A stretch of DNA of 64,000 nt from Marinobacterium ramblicola (GCF_019084545.1 NZ_JAHREP010000012.1:62001-126000), one strand, 5' to 3'. Shown: positions 52,279 to 61,998, counted from the first letter of the stretch. A program made the numbers and translations. The notes: generated by a model from the sequence alone, not told the origin.

Positions 52279-52920
52279 ATGAACATTAGTCTCAAGCAGA
52301 TAGAAGATTTCTGGCATCAGGTTGAGCGTACGCTCGATCAGCTGCTGGCGAGCCAGGGTGACACGCAGTTCGAGGCGGACTCGCTGCTGGCTGCCTATCG
52401 CCTGTCGTTGCAGAAGATCGATCGCAATCTGACCTTCCACTTCGAGCGTGAATCCGACGGCGGTCCGGTGGAGATGGTCTTTGGTTGCGATGGTTACCCG
52501 GAGTCGATCCACGCCGTACTCAGCGTCGTGGGCGCGGCACCGGCGTTGAGCGGTATCAACTTTCGCGCCTTCAACGAGCGCTATGATCCGGTGCCGGCGT
52601 TCGTCAACATGGGTGACGAGCTGTGCGAGATCGATGAGTTCTGGTGCTCCCTGCGGGAGTTGAACGGAAAGCTGCAGCTGGCGATCTACCTGGTCGATGC
52701 GCCGAAGATCCTGGAGATGGATCCGCGTGTCGAGGCGGCGATGATCCTGCTCGATGCGCTGATCGGCGAGTACGAGCTGATGACCCGTGTCTGGTCGCTG
52801 GACTGGTACGAGCTGCCGGCCGATCCTGTCGACTTTGGGTTGATGCCGCTGTCTCACCTTCGTCACGCTTTCGACGAGATGAAAGCGAGCGTTGCACCTG
52901 TCGGTATCACCATCCACTGA
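52279..52920 (+). CDS. Conserved-type hypothetical protein
   Basis: 213 residues; I do not recognise the family. No signal peptide or membrane segment is seen. The composition is acidic, with helices at both ends and a beta-rich middle (LTFHFERESDGGPVEMVFGCDGYPESIHAVLSVVG). It lies 20 bases after dcd and is probably in the same transcript. Its ribosome site is poor (GAGAGCAG further upstream). Confidence 0.75.
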   Translation: MNISLKQIEDFWHQVERTLDQLLASQGDTQFEADSLLAAYRLSLQKIDRNLTFHFERESDGGPVEMVFGCDGYPESIHAVLSVVGAAPALSGINFRAFNERYDPVPAFVNMGDELCEIDEFWCSLRELNGKLQLAIYLVDAPKILEMDPRVEAAMILLDALIGEYELMTRVWSLDWYELPADPVDFGLMPLSHLRHAFDEMKASVAPVGITIH

Positions 52921-53023
52921 TCATGGACGTCAGATTTATCTTTTTTGCGTCTGCGCAGTTGGGCAAGCCCCGTGATGACGGTTAGTATTAAGTCTGATTA
53001 CGCATGCATTGGGAGAGCCTGAT

Positions 53024-53812
53024 ATGAGCCGTCGTTTGGCCGATCTGTTGGATCGTGTGCGCAAGGAGTATGTGCAGGCGATGCTGGATCATGGCGAGGT
53101 TGAGCCCTACCTGACCGCCCACCGTATCTGCAATACGCGCCTTTGGCTGTCCGGCCCCGATCTTGCCACGCTGATCTCCGAAGACCCCAAGCTGTTGTCC
53201 GCGCGTGCCAGTGATCTGATCGATGACGACCGCGAGCGAGCCAATCCCTGCGTCGGTGCGATCGTTACCAGCAATATCGTGGCTGCCGCGTTGGAGGGGT
53301 TGCTGGCCGTGGCCGTGAATCGCGAGTGGCTGGCGGTGGATTCCGACGGTCGGGTGCTGGTGGATGCCCATGAGCTCGACTTGGTGCCCTCGGTGACCGG
53401 TGTCGATTACTCGGATGCCGGGGATTTTACCCCCGCGCGAGGGCGCAGCCGATTAAGTGATATCTTTCATGCGGCGGAGCAGGCCTATCTGGAGCGCCTG
53501 CAGGATGGCCCGCACGACGCCTATCAACTGGCGCTGATGGTCTCCTCCGATCACTCCATCTTCACGCCAGACGATCTGGCACCGCTGATATTGGAGAATC
53601 CGTTGCTGCTGGGGCTGAGGGCCGATGACCTGGTGGACGAGGAGCTGTTCGATGGCGATCCACCCGCCGGTATCATTATCAGCGCCCATCTTGCGGAGAT
53701 GCTGGTGCAGCAGTTGCTCGAGCGGGCGATGGAGACGGGGGCGATCGGTCATGACAGCGAGGGGCAGCCCATACTGTCAGAGACCGATGAAGATAATCCG
53801 ACGGTTCACTGA
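53024..53812 (+). CDS. Hypothetical protein with an internal duplication
   Basis: 262 residues, family not recognised. The protein consists of two related halves. Residues about 30-115 contain LSGPDLATLISEDPKLLSARASDLIDDD, then GAIVTSNIVAAALEGLLAVAVNREWLAVDSDGRVLV. Residues about 150-250 contain FTPDDLAPLILENPLLLGLRADDLVDEE, then GIIISAHLAEMLVQQLLERAMETGAIGHDSEGQPIL. The matching order and spacing show an ancient duplication. It is acidic and probably cytoplasmic. GGAGAG lies six bases before ATG 53024. It converges on tolC. Confidence 0.78.
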   Translation: MSRRLADLLDRVRKEYVQAMLDHGEVEPYLTAHRICNTRLWLSGPDLATLISEDPKLLSARASDLIDDDRERANPCVGAIVTSNIVAAALEGLLAVAVNREWLAVDSDGRVLVDAHELDLVPSVTGVDYSDAGDFTPARGRSRLSDIFHAAEQAYLERLQDGPHDAYQLALMVSSDHSIFTPDDLAPLILENPLLLGLRADDLVDEELFDGDPPAGIIISAHLAEMLVQQLLERAMETGAIGHDSEGQPILSETDEDNPTVH

Positions 53813-53838
53813 AACGCCGGATCTCGGCTGAGTCGGGT

Positions 53839-53862
53839 GCTGGAGCCGCTCAGGGCTCCAGC
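53839..53862. terminator. Perfect 9-bp hairpin at the tolC end
   Basis: GCTGGAGCC (53839-53847), loop GCTCAG, GGCTCCAGC (53854-53862). It overlaps the tolC stop codon and lies 26 bases past the stop of the converging gene. No T-tract on either side. Confidence 0.5.
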
Positions 53863-55148
53863 CAGCTATCCAGGGCCAGGATGTCCTCCGGACTCAGGCT
53901 GCCGATCACCTGCTTGAACTGAAACAGTGTGCTGACATGATCGTAGCGGGCGTTGGCGTAGTTCAGTTTGGCCTGGTACAGCGCGTTCTCCGCATCAAGC
54001 ACATCGACCACGTTGCGTGTGCCCACCGAGAATCCCTCCTCCGTTGCCTGCAGCGCGGTTTCCCGCGACTTGATGCTCTGCGCGCGCGCCTTGACGCTCT
54101 CCACGCTGGTATTCAGATCGCGCAACAGTGAGCGGGTCTGCTCGGTCAGGTTGCGGCGCTGGTCCTCCAGGCTGAACAGAGCGGCCTGGTTGCGCAGATC
54201 CGCCTCGCTGATGCCGGAGCTCAGTGAGCCGCCGGTGTACAGCGGCACGCTCAGCGACAGTGCGATGCTGTTGCTGTCGCTCCAGTCGCCTCGCTGGGTG
54301 TTCTCTCCATTCTGCATCTCCAGTGTCACCTTGGGTAGGCGCTCGGCTCTGGCGGCTTGAAGTGTGCGCCGGGTGGCATCCTGGTTGTATTGGCTGACGC
54401 GAAAATCGAGATTGTCCTGCAGTGCGCGCTCGAGCCAGGATTCGGGCGAGTTCGGGCTGACCGACTGGATGGGGTAGTCGCTCTTGAGCGGGGAGATCTG
54501 TTCCACACTGGTGCCGCCCAGGCGCTCGACCGCCTCGAAGCTGTTGCGCAGGGCGCCCTGTGCTTCGATCAACTGTACCGCTGCATCGTCATAGGATGCC
54601 TGGGCGTCGAGGACGTCGGTGATGGCGATCAGGCCGACGTCGAACTGAGCGTTCACCTGATCCAGGCGGCGTTTCAGTGCGCGCTCCTGGGCCTGGGCCA
54701 GATCCAGCGCGCTCTGCGCCCGCAGTACATTCAGGTAGATATCGACGGTGCGCTGAATCAGCGACTGCTGTGCCAGGGCAAACTCGGTTTGCGCTTTTTC
54801 ATCGAGCACCTGACCTCGACGGAAGTTGAACCAGCTGCCGGCATCGAAAACCGGTTGGCTCAGTGCCAGGGTGTAGCCGTGGCTGTTGCCGTCGAAGCTG
54901 CGGCTGTCGGTGCGGGTCGTGTCGGCGCTCAGGCCGATCTGCGGTAATAGCGCGGCGCGTGATTGAGGCAGTGCCTCACGATCGGCATTGTAGGTGGCTT
55001 CGGCCGCCTTTAGCTGCGGATCGTTCGCCAGCGCGCGCAGGTAAAGGTCATGCAGGGCGCCGGCTTGCGCCTGGCTCGTTCCCAGAGCTGTCAGCAGGGC
55101 GGTGGTCAGCAACCATCTTCTTGATCTCAACACTTCTCTATTGCGCAT
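53850..55148 (-). CDS. tolC: Outer membrane channel protein, TolC family
   Basis: 432 residues. A signal peptide (cut after AQA, about residue 29) is followed by the two-fold repeat of the outer membrane efflux protein fold: ALHDLYLRALANDPQLKAAEATYNADREALPQSRAALLP, and later QYNQDATRRTLQAARAERLPKVTL. VSVPLYTGG-like LSVPLYTGGSLSSGISEA and FSVGTRNVVDVLDAENALY are typical. It forms the outer channel of type I secretion and RND efflux. The first 11 bases overlap the upstream diguanylate cyclase gene in another frame. Confidence 0.93.
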   Translation of the reverse strand: MRNREVLRSRRWLLTTALLTALGTSQAQAGALHDLYLRALANDPQLKAAEATYNADREALPQSRAALLPQIGLSADTTRTDSRSFDGNSHGYTLALSQPVFDAGSWFNFRRGQVLDEKAQTEFALAQQSLIQRTVDIYLNVLRAQSALDLAQAQERALKRRLDQVNAQFDVGLIAITDVLDAQASYDDAAVQLIEAQGALRNSFEAVERLGGTSVEQISPLKSDYPIQSVSPNSPESWLERALQDNLDFRVSQYNQDATRRTLQAARAERLPKVTLEMQNGENTQRGDWSDSNSIALSLSVPLYTGGSLSSGISEADLRNQAALFSLEDQRRNLTEQTRSLLRDLNTSVESVKARAQSIKSRETALQATEEGFSVGTRNVVDVLDAENALYQAKLNYANARYDHVSTLFQFKQVIGSLSPEDILALDSWLEP

Positions 55149-56367
55149 TGTCTGTTCCCTGAGTTTCGTTACGTGCCGCTTTCGCCTGCTGCAGACGGCG
55201 GTCGCTCAGCAGCATTAGATTGTCGCTGCTGCCGCCGGTTTCCGACAGGTTGGCGATACCTGCGCTGGCGCTGAATCTGTCCAGTTCCGGCAGTTCGCGC
55301 ATCTCCTGTTCAATTTGGTTCAGGCGCTGCTGCAGCGGTGGTGGTTCATGACGATAAGGCATTAAGACGACAAATTCATCTCCGCCGAAGCGAAATACCC
55401 GATCCTCGGGTCGGCAGATCTGGCTCAACTCCTGGGCAAAGCGGCGAAGGACTTCATCGCCAAATGCCGTGCCTTTGAGCAGATTGATAGACGACAGGCC
55501 GTTGATGTCGAGCATCGCCATTTCGCAGTTCTGTCCGTAGTGTCGATAGTGCTCCTCGAACGCTTCCAAAGTGGCATCGAAGGCGGCACGGCCGGGTAGC
55601 CCGGTGAGTGCGTCTACCGGATGGTCGAGAGGGGTGGGTATCGCCTTGCCGGGCGAGCGCTCGTTCAGCTCCAGATGGCAGGCGAGCAGGTCGGCGGCGA
55701 TCGCCAGCAATCGGGTTGCGAGCGGCAGGCTGTCGGCGTCGGGCGTACCCCATACGCAAAGAGTGCCGACAGCCTGGCCGCCAGTAAGATCCACGCGTTG
55801 CATAATCGCCATGGCTGGCCTGTCGTGCCGGAACAGGCTGTCCTGGGGGTAGCGCTCGACGGGGTCCGATAGAAGCAGCTGCTCGCTGCCGCCGTAGAGT
55901 TCCGCCGTGGCAGTGCCCGGCAGGGGGAGTTGCTCCGGGGCGCAGAGCTTTCCGGCGTGCCAGTGACCCAGCAGCTCGTCGGTGCTGGCCGATTTATGCT
56001 TGATGGCCGCGCAGTGGTCCCAGCTCAATAGTGGGCCAAGCACGGAAGCGGTCGCCAGCCAGGGATCGCCACCTTCCGCCAATGCAGGGAGCAGGTTGCG
56101 GATCATCTGCTTCTCGCTGTCACTGCGGGTGCAGGGCGCGCCTATAATCAGGTGTTGTTGCTTGGCGCTCAGTGACTCGAAAAGGTAGCCGTCCAGCAGC
56201 AATGGTCCCGGCTCGCCCCTAACCGCGTGATCGATCAGGCGCTGGCGGTTGTCCTCGGACAGTGTGGCGAAGGGTGGGTTATGCCATTCGGCGGTGTCAT
56301 CTTTGACGAGTGCGACGGGGTGTTGGGCAGTCTTGAACAGTTCGGTGATGATGCGGGTTTTCAACAC
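55138..56367 (-). CDS. Diguanylate cyclase with N-terminal GAF-like region
   Basis: 409 residues. The N-terminal 240 residues have no clear family; VDLTGGQAVGTLCVWGTPDADSLPLATRLL (about 195-225) looks like the end of a GAF domain. The GGDEF domain (about 250-400) has the intact motif FRFGGDEF (GGDEF at 328-332). RPED lies five residues before it, a good I-site. It should make c-di-GMP. The start is GTG 56367, four bases after GGAGG; the frame continues further upstream into the aminotransferase gene. Its end overlaps tolC by 11 bases, so tolC translation may depend on it. Confidence 0.88.
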   Translation of the reverse strand: MLKTRIITELFKTAQHPVALVKDDTAEWHNPPFATLSEDNRQRLIDHAVRGEPGPLLLDGYLFESLSAKQQHLIIGAPCTRSDSEKQMIRNLLPALAEGGDPWLATASVLGPLLSWDHCAAIKHKSASTDELLGHWHAGKLCAPEQLPLPGTATAELYGGSEQLLLSDPVERYPQDSLFRHDRPAMAIMQRVDLTGGQAVGTLCVWGTPDADSLPLATRLLAIAADLLACHLELNERSPGKAIPTPLDHPVDALTGLPGRAAFDATLEAFEEHYRHYGQNCEMAMLDINGLSSINLLKGTAFGDEVLRRFAQELSQICRPEDRVFRFGGDEFVVLMPYRHEPPPLQQRLNQIEQEMRELPELDRFSASAGIANLSETGGSSDNLMLLSDRRLQQAKAARNETQGTDNAQ

Positions 56368-56390
56368 CGGGCCTCCATTGCAGCGGGAAG

Positions 56391-56416
56391 GACAGCGGGA
56401 GAGTCCTCCCGCTGTC
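56391..56416. terminator. Perfect 10-bp hairpin between aminotransferase and cyclase genes
   Basis: GACAGCGGGA (56391-56400), loop GAGTCC, TCCCGCTGTC (56407-56416). It lies seven bases past the aminotransferase stop and 24 bases before the cyclase GTG. No T-tract follows on the minus strand. Confidence 0.55.
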
Positions 56417-56422
56417 TGAACA

Positions 56423-57610
56423 TCAGCTGTTGAGTGCCTTTGCGATGCGTCCGATCGCGTCTTTAAGCACATCCATGCTGGTGGCGAATGACAGGCGCAA
56501 GTTGCCGGGTGCGCCGAAGGCGGAGCCCGGTACCAGTGCGACGCCCGCTTCGGTCAGCAGGTACTCGGCGAGCGCGATATCATCGGCAAACTCGGGGCGA
56601 GAGTCGATCACTTTCTGGAAGCTGGGGAAAGCATAGAAGGTGCCGTCTGCCGGAATGCACTCAACGCCTTCGATCTCGTTCAGGGCCGATACGACGTAAT
56701 CGTGACGCTCCTTGAACGCCTTGACCATCTCCTTGACGCACTCCTGATCCCCCTCGAGGGCGGCCTGTGAGGCGACCTGGGAGATTGAGGTAGGGTTGGA
56801 GGTGCTCTGCGACTGGACCTTTTTCATTGCGCCGATCAGCTTGGCGGGGCCGGCGGCATAGCCGATGCGCCATCCGGTCATCGAATAGGCCTTGGATACG
56901 CCGTTGAGCACGATGGTGCGCTCGTAGAGATCCGGGCAGGCGTTGAGGATGTTGCAGAACGGCTTGTCGCCGAACAGGATGTGTTCGTACATGTCATCCG
57001 TGGCGATCAGCACATCCGGGTGGCGACGCAGGACTTCGCCCAGTGCCGCCAGCTCTTCGAGCGTGTAGGCAACGCCGGTCGGGTTGGACGGGCTGTTCAG
57101 GACTACCAGGCGGGTACGCGGCGTGATCGCATCTTCAAGCTGCTCCGGCGTGATCTTGAAGCGCTGCTCCTGAGTAGTGGTGATGATGACGGGCTTGCCG
57201 TCGGCCACCAATACCATGTCCGGGTAGGAAACCCAGTAGGGTGCAGGAATGATGACCTCGTCGCCCGGGTTGATCAGCGCCAGCGACAGGTTGAAAAAGC
57301 TCTGCTTGCCGCCACAGGAAACCAGAATCTGGTTCGCTTCATATTTCAGGCCGTTGTCACGCTCGAACTTGGCGATGATCGCTTTCTTCAGCGCCGGAGT
57401 GCCATCAACAGCGGTGTACTTGGTGAAACCGTTGTTGATTGCGTCGATGGCCGCCTGCTTGATGTGAGCCGGAGTGTCGAAATCCGGTTCGCCGGCGCCA
57501 AGACCGATGATGTTCTGTCCCGCAGCGCGCAGTTCGGCGGCACGGTTGGTGACCGCCAGTGTCGGCGAGGGTTTGATGCTGTTTACGCGGTTGGAGAGTT
57601 GCACGTCCAA
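56423..57610 (-). CDS. Aspartate aminotransferase-like PLP enzyme, class Ib
   Basis: 395 residues. LSNRVNSIKPSPTLAVTNRAAELR at the start, NIIGLGAGEPDFDTPAHIK, LNSPSNPTGVAYT, and the PLP lysine in LNGVSKAYSMTGWRIGYAAGP mark a class I subgroup Ib enzyme like Thermus AspC. It transfers amino groups between aspartate or glutamate and oxoacids; some members also accept prephenate. The best start is TTG 57610, seven bases after AGAGG, since family members begin with (M)xVQLSNRV; GTG 57604 is the alternative. It is divergent from uvrB. Confidence 0.93.
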   Translation of the reverse strand: MDVQLSNRVNSIKPSPTLAVTNRAAELRAAGQNIIGLGAGEPDFDTPAHIKQAAIDAINNGFTKYTAVDGTPALKKAIIAKFERDNGLKYEANQILVSCGGKQSFFNLSLALINPGDEVIIPAPYWVSYPDMVLVADGKPVIITTTQEQRFKITPEQLEDAITPRTRLVVLNSPSNPTGVAYTLEELAALGEVLRRHPDVLIATDDMYEHILFGDKPFCNILNACPDLYERTIVLNGVSKAYSMTGWRIGYAAGPAKLIGAMKKVQSQSTSNPTSISQVASQAALEGDQECVKEMVKAFKERHDYVVSALNEIEGVECIPADGTFYAFPSFQKVIDSRPEFADDIALAEYLLTEAGVALVPGSAFGAPGNLRLSFATSMDVLKDAIGRIAKALNS

Positions 57611-57852
57611 GCCTAGGTTCCTCTTGCTATCAGTGCCCGAAATCGTCATGAAGTGTAACTCGCAGAGCATACAGGATTCAGGGTCCACTCTAAATCCCTG
57701 TTGTCGTAAAAAACTGATCAGCAGGTGACTTTAGTGAATAAAGTTGCGGATAAGAAATCCGCACATGCTTGTTGATACCGACCGGGAAGCGAATGCTTTG
57801 CACGGGCGTTACGCGTTATACTTCCGGGTTGGCTTGAATGCAGGATAGAAGG

Positions 57853-59868
57853 ATGAAAGAGAGATTCAAGGTCAGCTCGCCGTTTGAGCCGGCGGGTGAC
57901 CAACCGAAGGCGATCGCACAGCTGGTCGAGGGTCTTGAGTCGGGGCTGGCGGCGCAGACGCTGCTGGGCGTGACCGGTTCGGGCAAAACGTTCACCATGG
58001 CCCATGTCATTGCCGCCGTGCAGCGTCCGACCATCATCCTTGCCCATAACAAAACGCTGGCCGCCCAGCTTTACGGCGAGTTCCGCGAGTTCTTCCCGGA
58101 CAACTCGGTGGAGTATTTCGTCTCCTACTACGATTATTACCAGCCGGAAGCCTATGTGCCGTCCTCCGACACCTTTATCGAGAAGGATGCCTCGATCAAC
58201 GATCACATCGAGCAGATGCGGCTGTCCGCGACCAAGGCGCTGATGGAGCGGGAGGATGCGATCATCGTCGCTACCGTCTCCTCGATCTACGGCTTGGGCG
58301 ACCCGAAATCCTACCTGTCGATGATGCTGCATCTCGACCGCGGCGACGTGATCGACCAGCGGGCACTGCTGCGCCGATTGGCGGAGCTGCAATACACGCG
58401 TAACGATATCGAGCTGCATCGCGGTACCTACCGGGTACGCGGTGATGTGATCGATGTGTTCCCGGCGGAATCGGAGAAGGAGGCGGTACGGATCGAGCTG
58501 TTCGATGCCGAGATCGAGCAGATCAGCTACTTCGATCTGTTGACCGGTGAAGTGTTGCGGAAAGTGCCGCGTGCCACCATCTATCCCAAGACCCATTACG
58601 TCACTCCTCGTGAAGTGCTGTTGGAAGCGGTGGAACATATCAAGGAAGAGTTGCGCGAGCGTCTCAAGCAGATGCGCGACAATAATAAGCTGGTCGAGGC
58701 CCAGCGCCTGGAGCAGCGGACTCTCTATGATATCGAGATGATTATGGAGCTGGGCTACTGCTCGGGCATCGAAAACTACTCACGTTACCTGTCCGGCCGC
58801 GGCCCCGGTGAACCGCCGCCGACCCTGTTCGAATACCTGCCCGACAATGCGCTGGTGATCATCGACGAATCCCATGTCACCATTCCGCAGCTCGGCGCCA
58901 TGTATCGAGGCGACCGGTCACGCAAAGAGACGCTGGTCGAGTACGGCTTCCGCCTGCCCTCGGCGCTGGATAACCGGCCGCTCAAGTTCGAGGAGTGGGA
59001 GCGGCTGGCGCCGCAGATGGTGTTTGTCTCGGCTACGCCGAGCAAGTATGAGGCGGAACATACCGAACAGGTGGTGGAGCAGCTGGTGCGCCCGACCGGG
59101 TTGGTCGATCCGGTGGTCGAGGTGCGCCCGGCGTCGACGCAGGTGGACGATCTGCTCTCCGAGATTCGTAAGGTCGCGGCACGCAACGAGCGCGTGGTGG
59201 TCACGGTGCTGACCAAACGGATGGCGGAGGATCTGACCGAGTTCCTCGCCGAGCACGACGTCCGCGTGCGTTATCTGCACTCCGATATCGATACCGTCGA
59301 GCGGGTCGAGATCATCCGCGATCTGCGCATCGGCGAGTTCGATGTGCTGGTGGGGATCAACCTGCTGCGTGAGGGGATCGATATGCCGGAGGTGGCATTG
59401 GTGGCGATTCTCGATGCCGACAAGGAGGGCTTCCTGCGCTCCGAAACCTCGATGATTCAGACCATCGGCCGTGCCGCACGTAACGTGAACGGACGCGCGA
59501 TCCTCTATGCCGATCGCATGACCGGCTCCATGGAGCGCGCAATCGGTGAGACCGAGCGGCGTCGCGAGAAGCAGATCGCCTTCAACGAGGCGCACGGCAT
59601 AACGCCGCGCGGTATCGTTAAATCGGTCGCCGATATCATGGAGGGCGCCAACATCCCCGGCCGCAAGAGCGGGCGGAGTGGGCGTAAGGTTGCCGAGCCC
59701 GAAACCAGTTATCGGGTGGATGAGGGCAAGCTTAGCGCTCAGGAGCTGGCACGTACCATCAATCAGCTGGAGGACCGTATGTATGAGGCGGCGCGGAATC
59801 TGGAGTTTGAAAAGGCGGCTCAATTACGCGATGAACTTGAACGGTTAAAACATGCGTCGTTGCCCTAA
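57853..59868 (+). CDS. uvrB: Excinuclease ABC subunit B
   Basis: 671 residues. Walker [11 protein letters not shown] (about 39-48), the beta-hairpin [60 protein letters not shown] and QTIGRAARN are present, followed by the C-terminal UvrC-binding helix hairpin ([20 protein letters not shown]). It verifies damage in nucleotide excision repair. ATG 57853 is eight bases after AGGA; ATG 57838 is possible. No clear LexA box was seen in the 242-base gap to the divergent aminotransferase gene. Confidence 0.97.
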   Translation: MKERFKVSSPFEPAGDQPKAIAQLVEGLESGLAAQTLLGVTGSGKTFTMAHVIAAVQRPTIILAHNKTLAAQLYGEFREFFPDNSVEYFVSYYDYYQPEAYVPSSDTFIEKDASINDHIEQMRLSATKALMEREDAIIVATVSSIYGLGDPKSYLSMMLHLDRGDVIDQRALLRRLAELQYTRNDIELHRGTYRVRGDVIDVFPAESEKEAVRIELFDAEIEQISYFDLLTGEVLRKVPRATIYPKTHYVTPREVLLEAVEHIKEELRERLKQMRDNNKLVEAQRLEQRTLYDIEMIMELGYCSGIENYSRYLSGRGPGEPPPTLFEYLPDNALVIIDESHVTIPQLGAMYRGDRSRKETLVEYGFRLPSALDNRPLKFEEWERLAPQMVFVSATPSKYEAEHTEQVVEQLVRPTGLVDPVVEVRPASTQVDDLLSEIRKVAARNERVVVTVLTKRMAEDLTEFLAEHDVRVRYLHSDIDTVERVEIIRDLRIGEFDVLVGINLLREGIDMPEVALVAILDADKEGFLRSETSMIQTIGRAARNVNGRAILYADRMTGSMERAIGETERRREKQIAFNEAHGITPRGIVKSVADIMEGANIPGRKSGRSGRKVAEPETSYRVDEGKLSAQELARTINQLEDRMYEAARNLEFEKAAQLRDELERLKHASLP

Positions 59869-59922
59869 ACCATGCATCCGGGCTTGTATTGCACTGGCGT
59901 TGTGTTAAAAAGTGAGTTCATT

Positions 59923-60024
59923 GCGACTAAAGTAGGAAAAAGTCGCAAAATACGGACAAGACTCAATTGGGGGGCCCGGAGTGGGCTTGAGAATCGTCCG
60001 AGAAAGATCCCGCCAAGAAGCGGG
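59923..60024 (+). promoter_or_regulatory. Folded leader of the chemoreceptor gene
   Basis: Three consecutive hairpins precede the start codon at 60058. First, GCGACT (59923-59928) with AGTCGC (59941-59946). Second, a long arm with CGGAC (59953-59957)/GTCCG (59996-60000), CTCAA (59962-59966)/TTGAG (59987-59991) and GCCC (59974-59977)/GGGC (59983-59986). Third, CCCGC (60009-60013)/GCGGG (60020-60024). No T-tract follows, so this is a leader structure rather than a plain terminator for uvrB. Confidence 0.45.
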
Positions 60025-60057
60025 CGAATTATTATAAAGCTGCACAAGGGAACATCC

Positions 60058-61902
60058 ATGTCCTATCTGAAACTCGGGTTCAAACAGAATCTGTTACTCG
60101 TGGTTATTCTCACGATTCTTGGTTTCGCTGCTCTCGTGACACTCTCGATCACCTCTCTCAACAAGCAGAGCAAAGCGGCCGAGCAGGTCGATCTGCTCGG
60201 TCGCTGGGTGATCGATCTGAGTAACCTCAAATCCGAGGTGTCCAACGTTTCGCGTCTCGAAGGTGAGCGAGCGGTCGAAGCGCTTGCAGCATTGCAGGAG
60301 CAGCAGGCCGGTGTACTGAACACCCTTCTTGAGCAAGGTATGGACAAGGCCGAGACGTTGCAGGTAACCCTGGACGGCTGGGTCAATGCCAAAAAGCGCC
60401 TGCTGGAAACCACCGATTCAATCGGTCACTCCAATGAGGGGGGGCAGCGAGCGGCAGTGAATCAGGAGATGGATGCCTTTGAGCGGACGCTGTTCTCGTT
60501 CATGCGCCAGCCGTTCCGGGTATTGAAGGAGAGTGTTTCCCAGGTTATCGAGCAGCGCACCCCGGAAAGCTTCGCCGCCTACAAGGAGGCTGCTGCAGGC
60601 CTGAGAACCAGCCTGATCGAACTCGATTTCCTCGATACCTTTGATGAGCCGCTGACCAAGATTGAAACCGAGATGGACAAGTTGATTGTGTTGCTGGAGC
60701 AGCAGAACGCGGTCAGCTCGGAAGCCGAGCAATATCTGGTCAGCCTGAATCAAGAGGTTGCTACCGATCTCGACTTCGTGCTCTCTGAACTCGCCACTGC
60801 GCGCAGTGAAGCCAACGAAGCCAGCGGTAAGGCGCGGATGACCATTCTGATCGCCGGGGCGGTGGTCTCGCTGATCATTTTCATCCTGCTGATGAACACC
60901 TGGCGCAAGTCGACCCGCGCACTTACCGCCACACTGGACTCTCTGGAGAAGGTGGCTGCCGGTGACCTGCAGCTGCGTCTGCCGGTAAGCGAAGGGCATC
61001 AGGACGAGTTCGATCGACTGGGTGCTGCGGTGAATAATCTGACCGAACAGCTCGGCAGCGTACTCAACGGTGTCAAGAGCAGCAGCGAACAGCTGCAGCG
61101 GATGTCGTCCGAACTCAGCCAGACGCTGAAGGTGCAGATTAGCGAGAGTGAGCAGACGGAAGCGGAAACCAGTTCGGTTGCGGCGGCCGCGGAAGAGATC
61201 AGCCAGACCGTAATGGAGATGGCGAACGCCTCCGAAGAGACCAACAGGCTTTCCAATCAGGCGCAGGATGCAACCGAGAAGGGCGGTGCGGTGATTACCG
61301 GCGCGTTGGGCTCGCTGGAGCAGATCTCCGATCTGTTCGCCCGCATCCATGATCAGTTGAATGACCTCAATGCCGCTTCCGGTCGCGTCGATGGTGTCAC
61401 CGACATGATTAACGGATTGGCAGAGCAGACCAACCTGCTGGCGTTGAACGCGGCGATCGAAGCGGCGCGTGCGGGTGAGGCCGGTCGTGGCTTCTCGGTT
61501 GTCGCGGATGAGGTGCGTGCGCTGGCGGAGAAGACCGTCTCGGCGACCTCCAGCATCAACGAGATCAACAACAATATGCAGGTCCAGATGAAGCAGATTC
61601 TGTCGGCGATGGAGAATGGACAGAATCAGGTCAGCGAAAGCCGCAGTCAGGGTGGGGAAGCGATTCAGGAGATGAGCCATATTCGTGCGCTCTTCGGTGA
61701 AGTCAGCGATCGCAACCAGCAGCAGGCGGCGAGCATCGAGCAGATCTCGGCAACCGCGCAGTCGATTGCGCACAGCATGAACGCGGTGCTGGATAACGTA
61801 TCGCGCGGCTCAGAGCGTAGTCGCGAGATCGGCAGCTTCTCGTCCGATGTGGTCGGGCATGCTCAGGGGCTGAAGGAGATGATCTCCCGGTTCCGTTGCT
61901 GA
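60058..61902 (+). CDS. Methyl-accepting chemotaxis protein
   Basis: 614 residues. A membrane helix (about 9-31), a helical periplasmic sensor (32-258, no known domain recognised), a second helix (about 263-283), a HAMP domain (284-335) and the signalling domain follow. The hairpin tip [20 protein letters not shown] is followed by [18 protein letters not shown]. Gln/Glu pairs for methylation flank it. There is no C-terminal CheR-binding pentapeptide; the end is SRFRC. ATG 60058 follows AAGGGA and gives a proper signal anchor; the frame could start earlier but would run through the folded leader. It reports to CheA/CheW, which are not in the window. Confidence 0.94.
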   Translation: MSYLKLGFKQNLLLVVILTILGFAALVTLSITSLNKQSKAAEQVDLLGRWVIDLSNLKSEVSNVSRLEGERAVEALAALQEQQAGVLNTLLEQGMDKAETLQVTLDGWVNAKKRLLETTDSIGHSNEGGQRAAVNQEMDAFERTLFSFMRQPFRVLKESVSQVIEQRTPESFAAYKEAAAGLRTSLIELDFLDTFDEPLTKIETEMDKLIVLLEQQNAVSSEAEQYLVSLNQEVATDLDFVLSELATARSEANEASGKARMTILIAGAVVSLIIFILLMNTWRKSTRALTATLDSLEKVAAGDLQLRLPVSEGHQDEFDRLGAAVNNLTEQLGSVLNGVKSSSEQLQRMSSELSQTLKVQISESEQTEAETSSVAAAAEEISQTVMEMANASEETNRLSNQAQDATEKGGAVITGALGSLEQISDLFARIHDQLNDLNAASGRVDGVTDMINGLAEQTNLLALNAAIEAARAGEAGRGFSVVADEVRALAEKTVSATSSINEINNNMQVQMKQILSAMENGQNQVSESRSQGGEAIQEMSHIRALFGEVSDRNQQQAASIEQISATAQSIAHSMNAVLDNVSRGSERSREIGSFSSDVVGHAQGLKEMISRFRC

Positions 61903-61926
61903 TCAGGGTACGGAGTTGAAAGGCAG

Positions 61927-61957
61927 AGGGCGGCTCAGTAATGGGGCGCCCTTTTTG
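61927..61957 (+). terminator. Rho-independent terminator after the chemoreceptor gene
   Basis: AGGGCG (61927-61932) pairs with CGCCCT (61947-61952), followed by five T residues, one shared with the stem. It is 25 bases past the stop codon. Confidence 0.82.
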
Positions 61958-61978
61958 TTGGGGGCTGATTTCACATTA

Positions 61979-61998
61979 CCTACGTAAAAATACGTAGG
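61979..61998. promoter_or_regulatory. Perfect palindrome upstream of dctP, operator candidate
   Basis: CCTACGTA (61979-61986), AAAA, TACGTAGG (61991-61998). It lies about 160 bases before the dctP start, past the chemoreceptor terminator, where an activator or repressor could bind. A second inverted repeat, ATCAGC (62105-62110) with GCTGAT (62117-62122), is nearer the gene. Confidence 0.45.

Noticed and set aside
57611-57852. LexA box in the uvrB promoter region
   Set aside because: No CTG-N10-CAG with an A+T-rich centre was found in the gap.
59926-59955. Sigma-28 promoter for the chemoreceptor gene (TAAAGT ... GCAAAATA)
   Set aside because: The spacer is about nine bases where eleven are needed, and the -10 part matches poorly. 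The words lie within a hairpin.
59923-60024. c-di-GMP-I (GEMM) riboswitch before the chemoreceptor
   Set aside because: The conserved CACGCACAGGGCAAACC-type and GGGACGCAAAGCC-type segments are not present.
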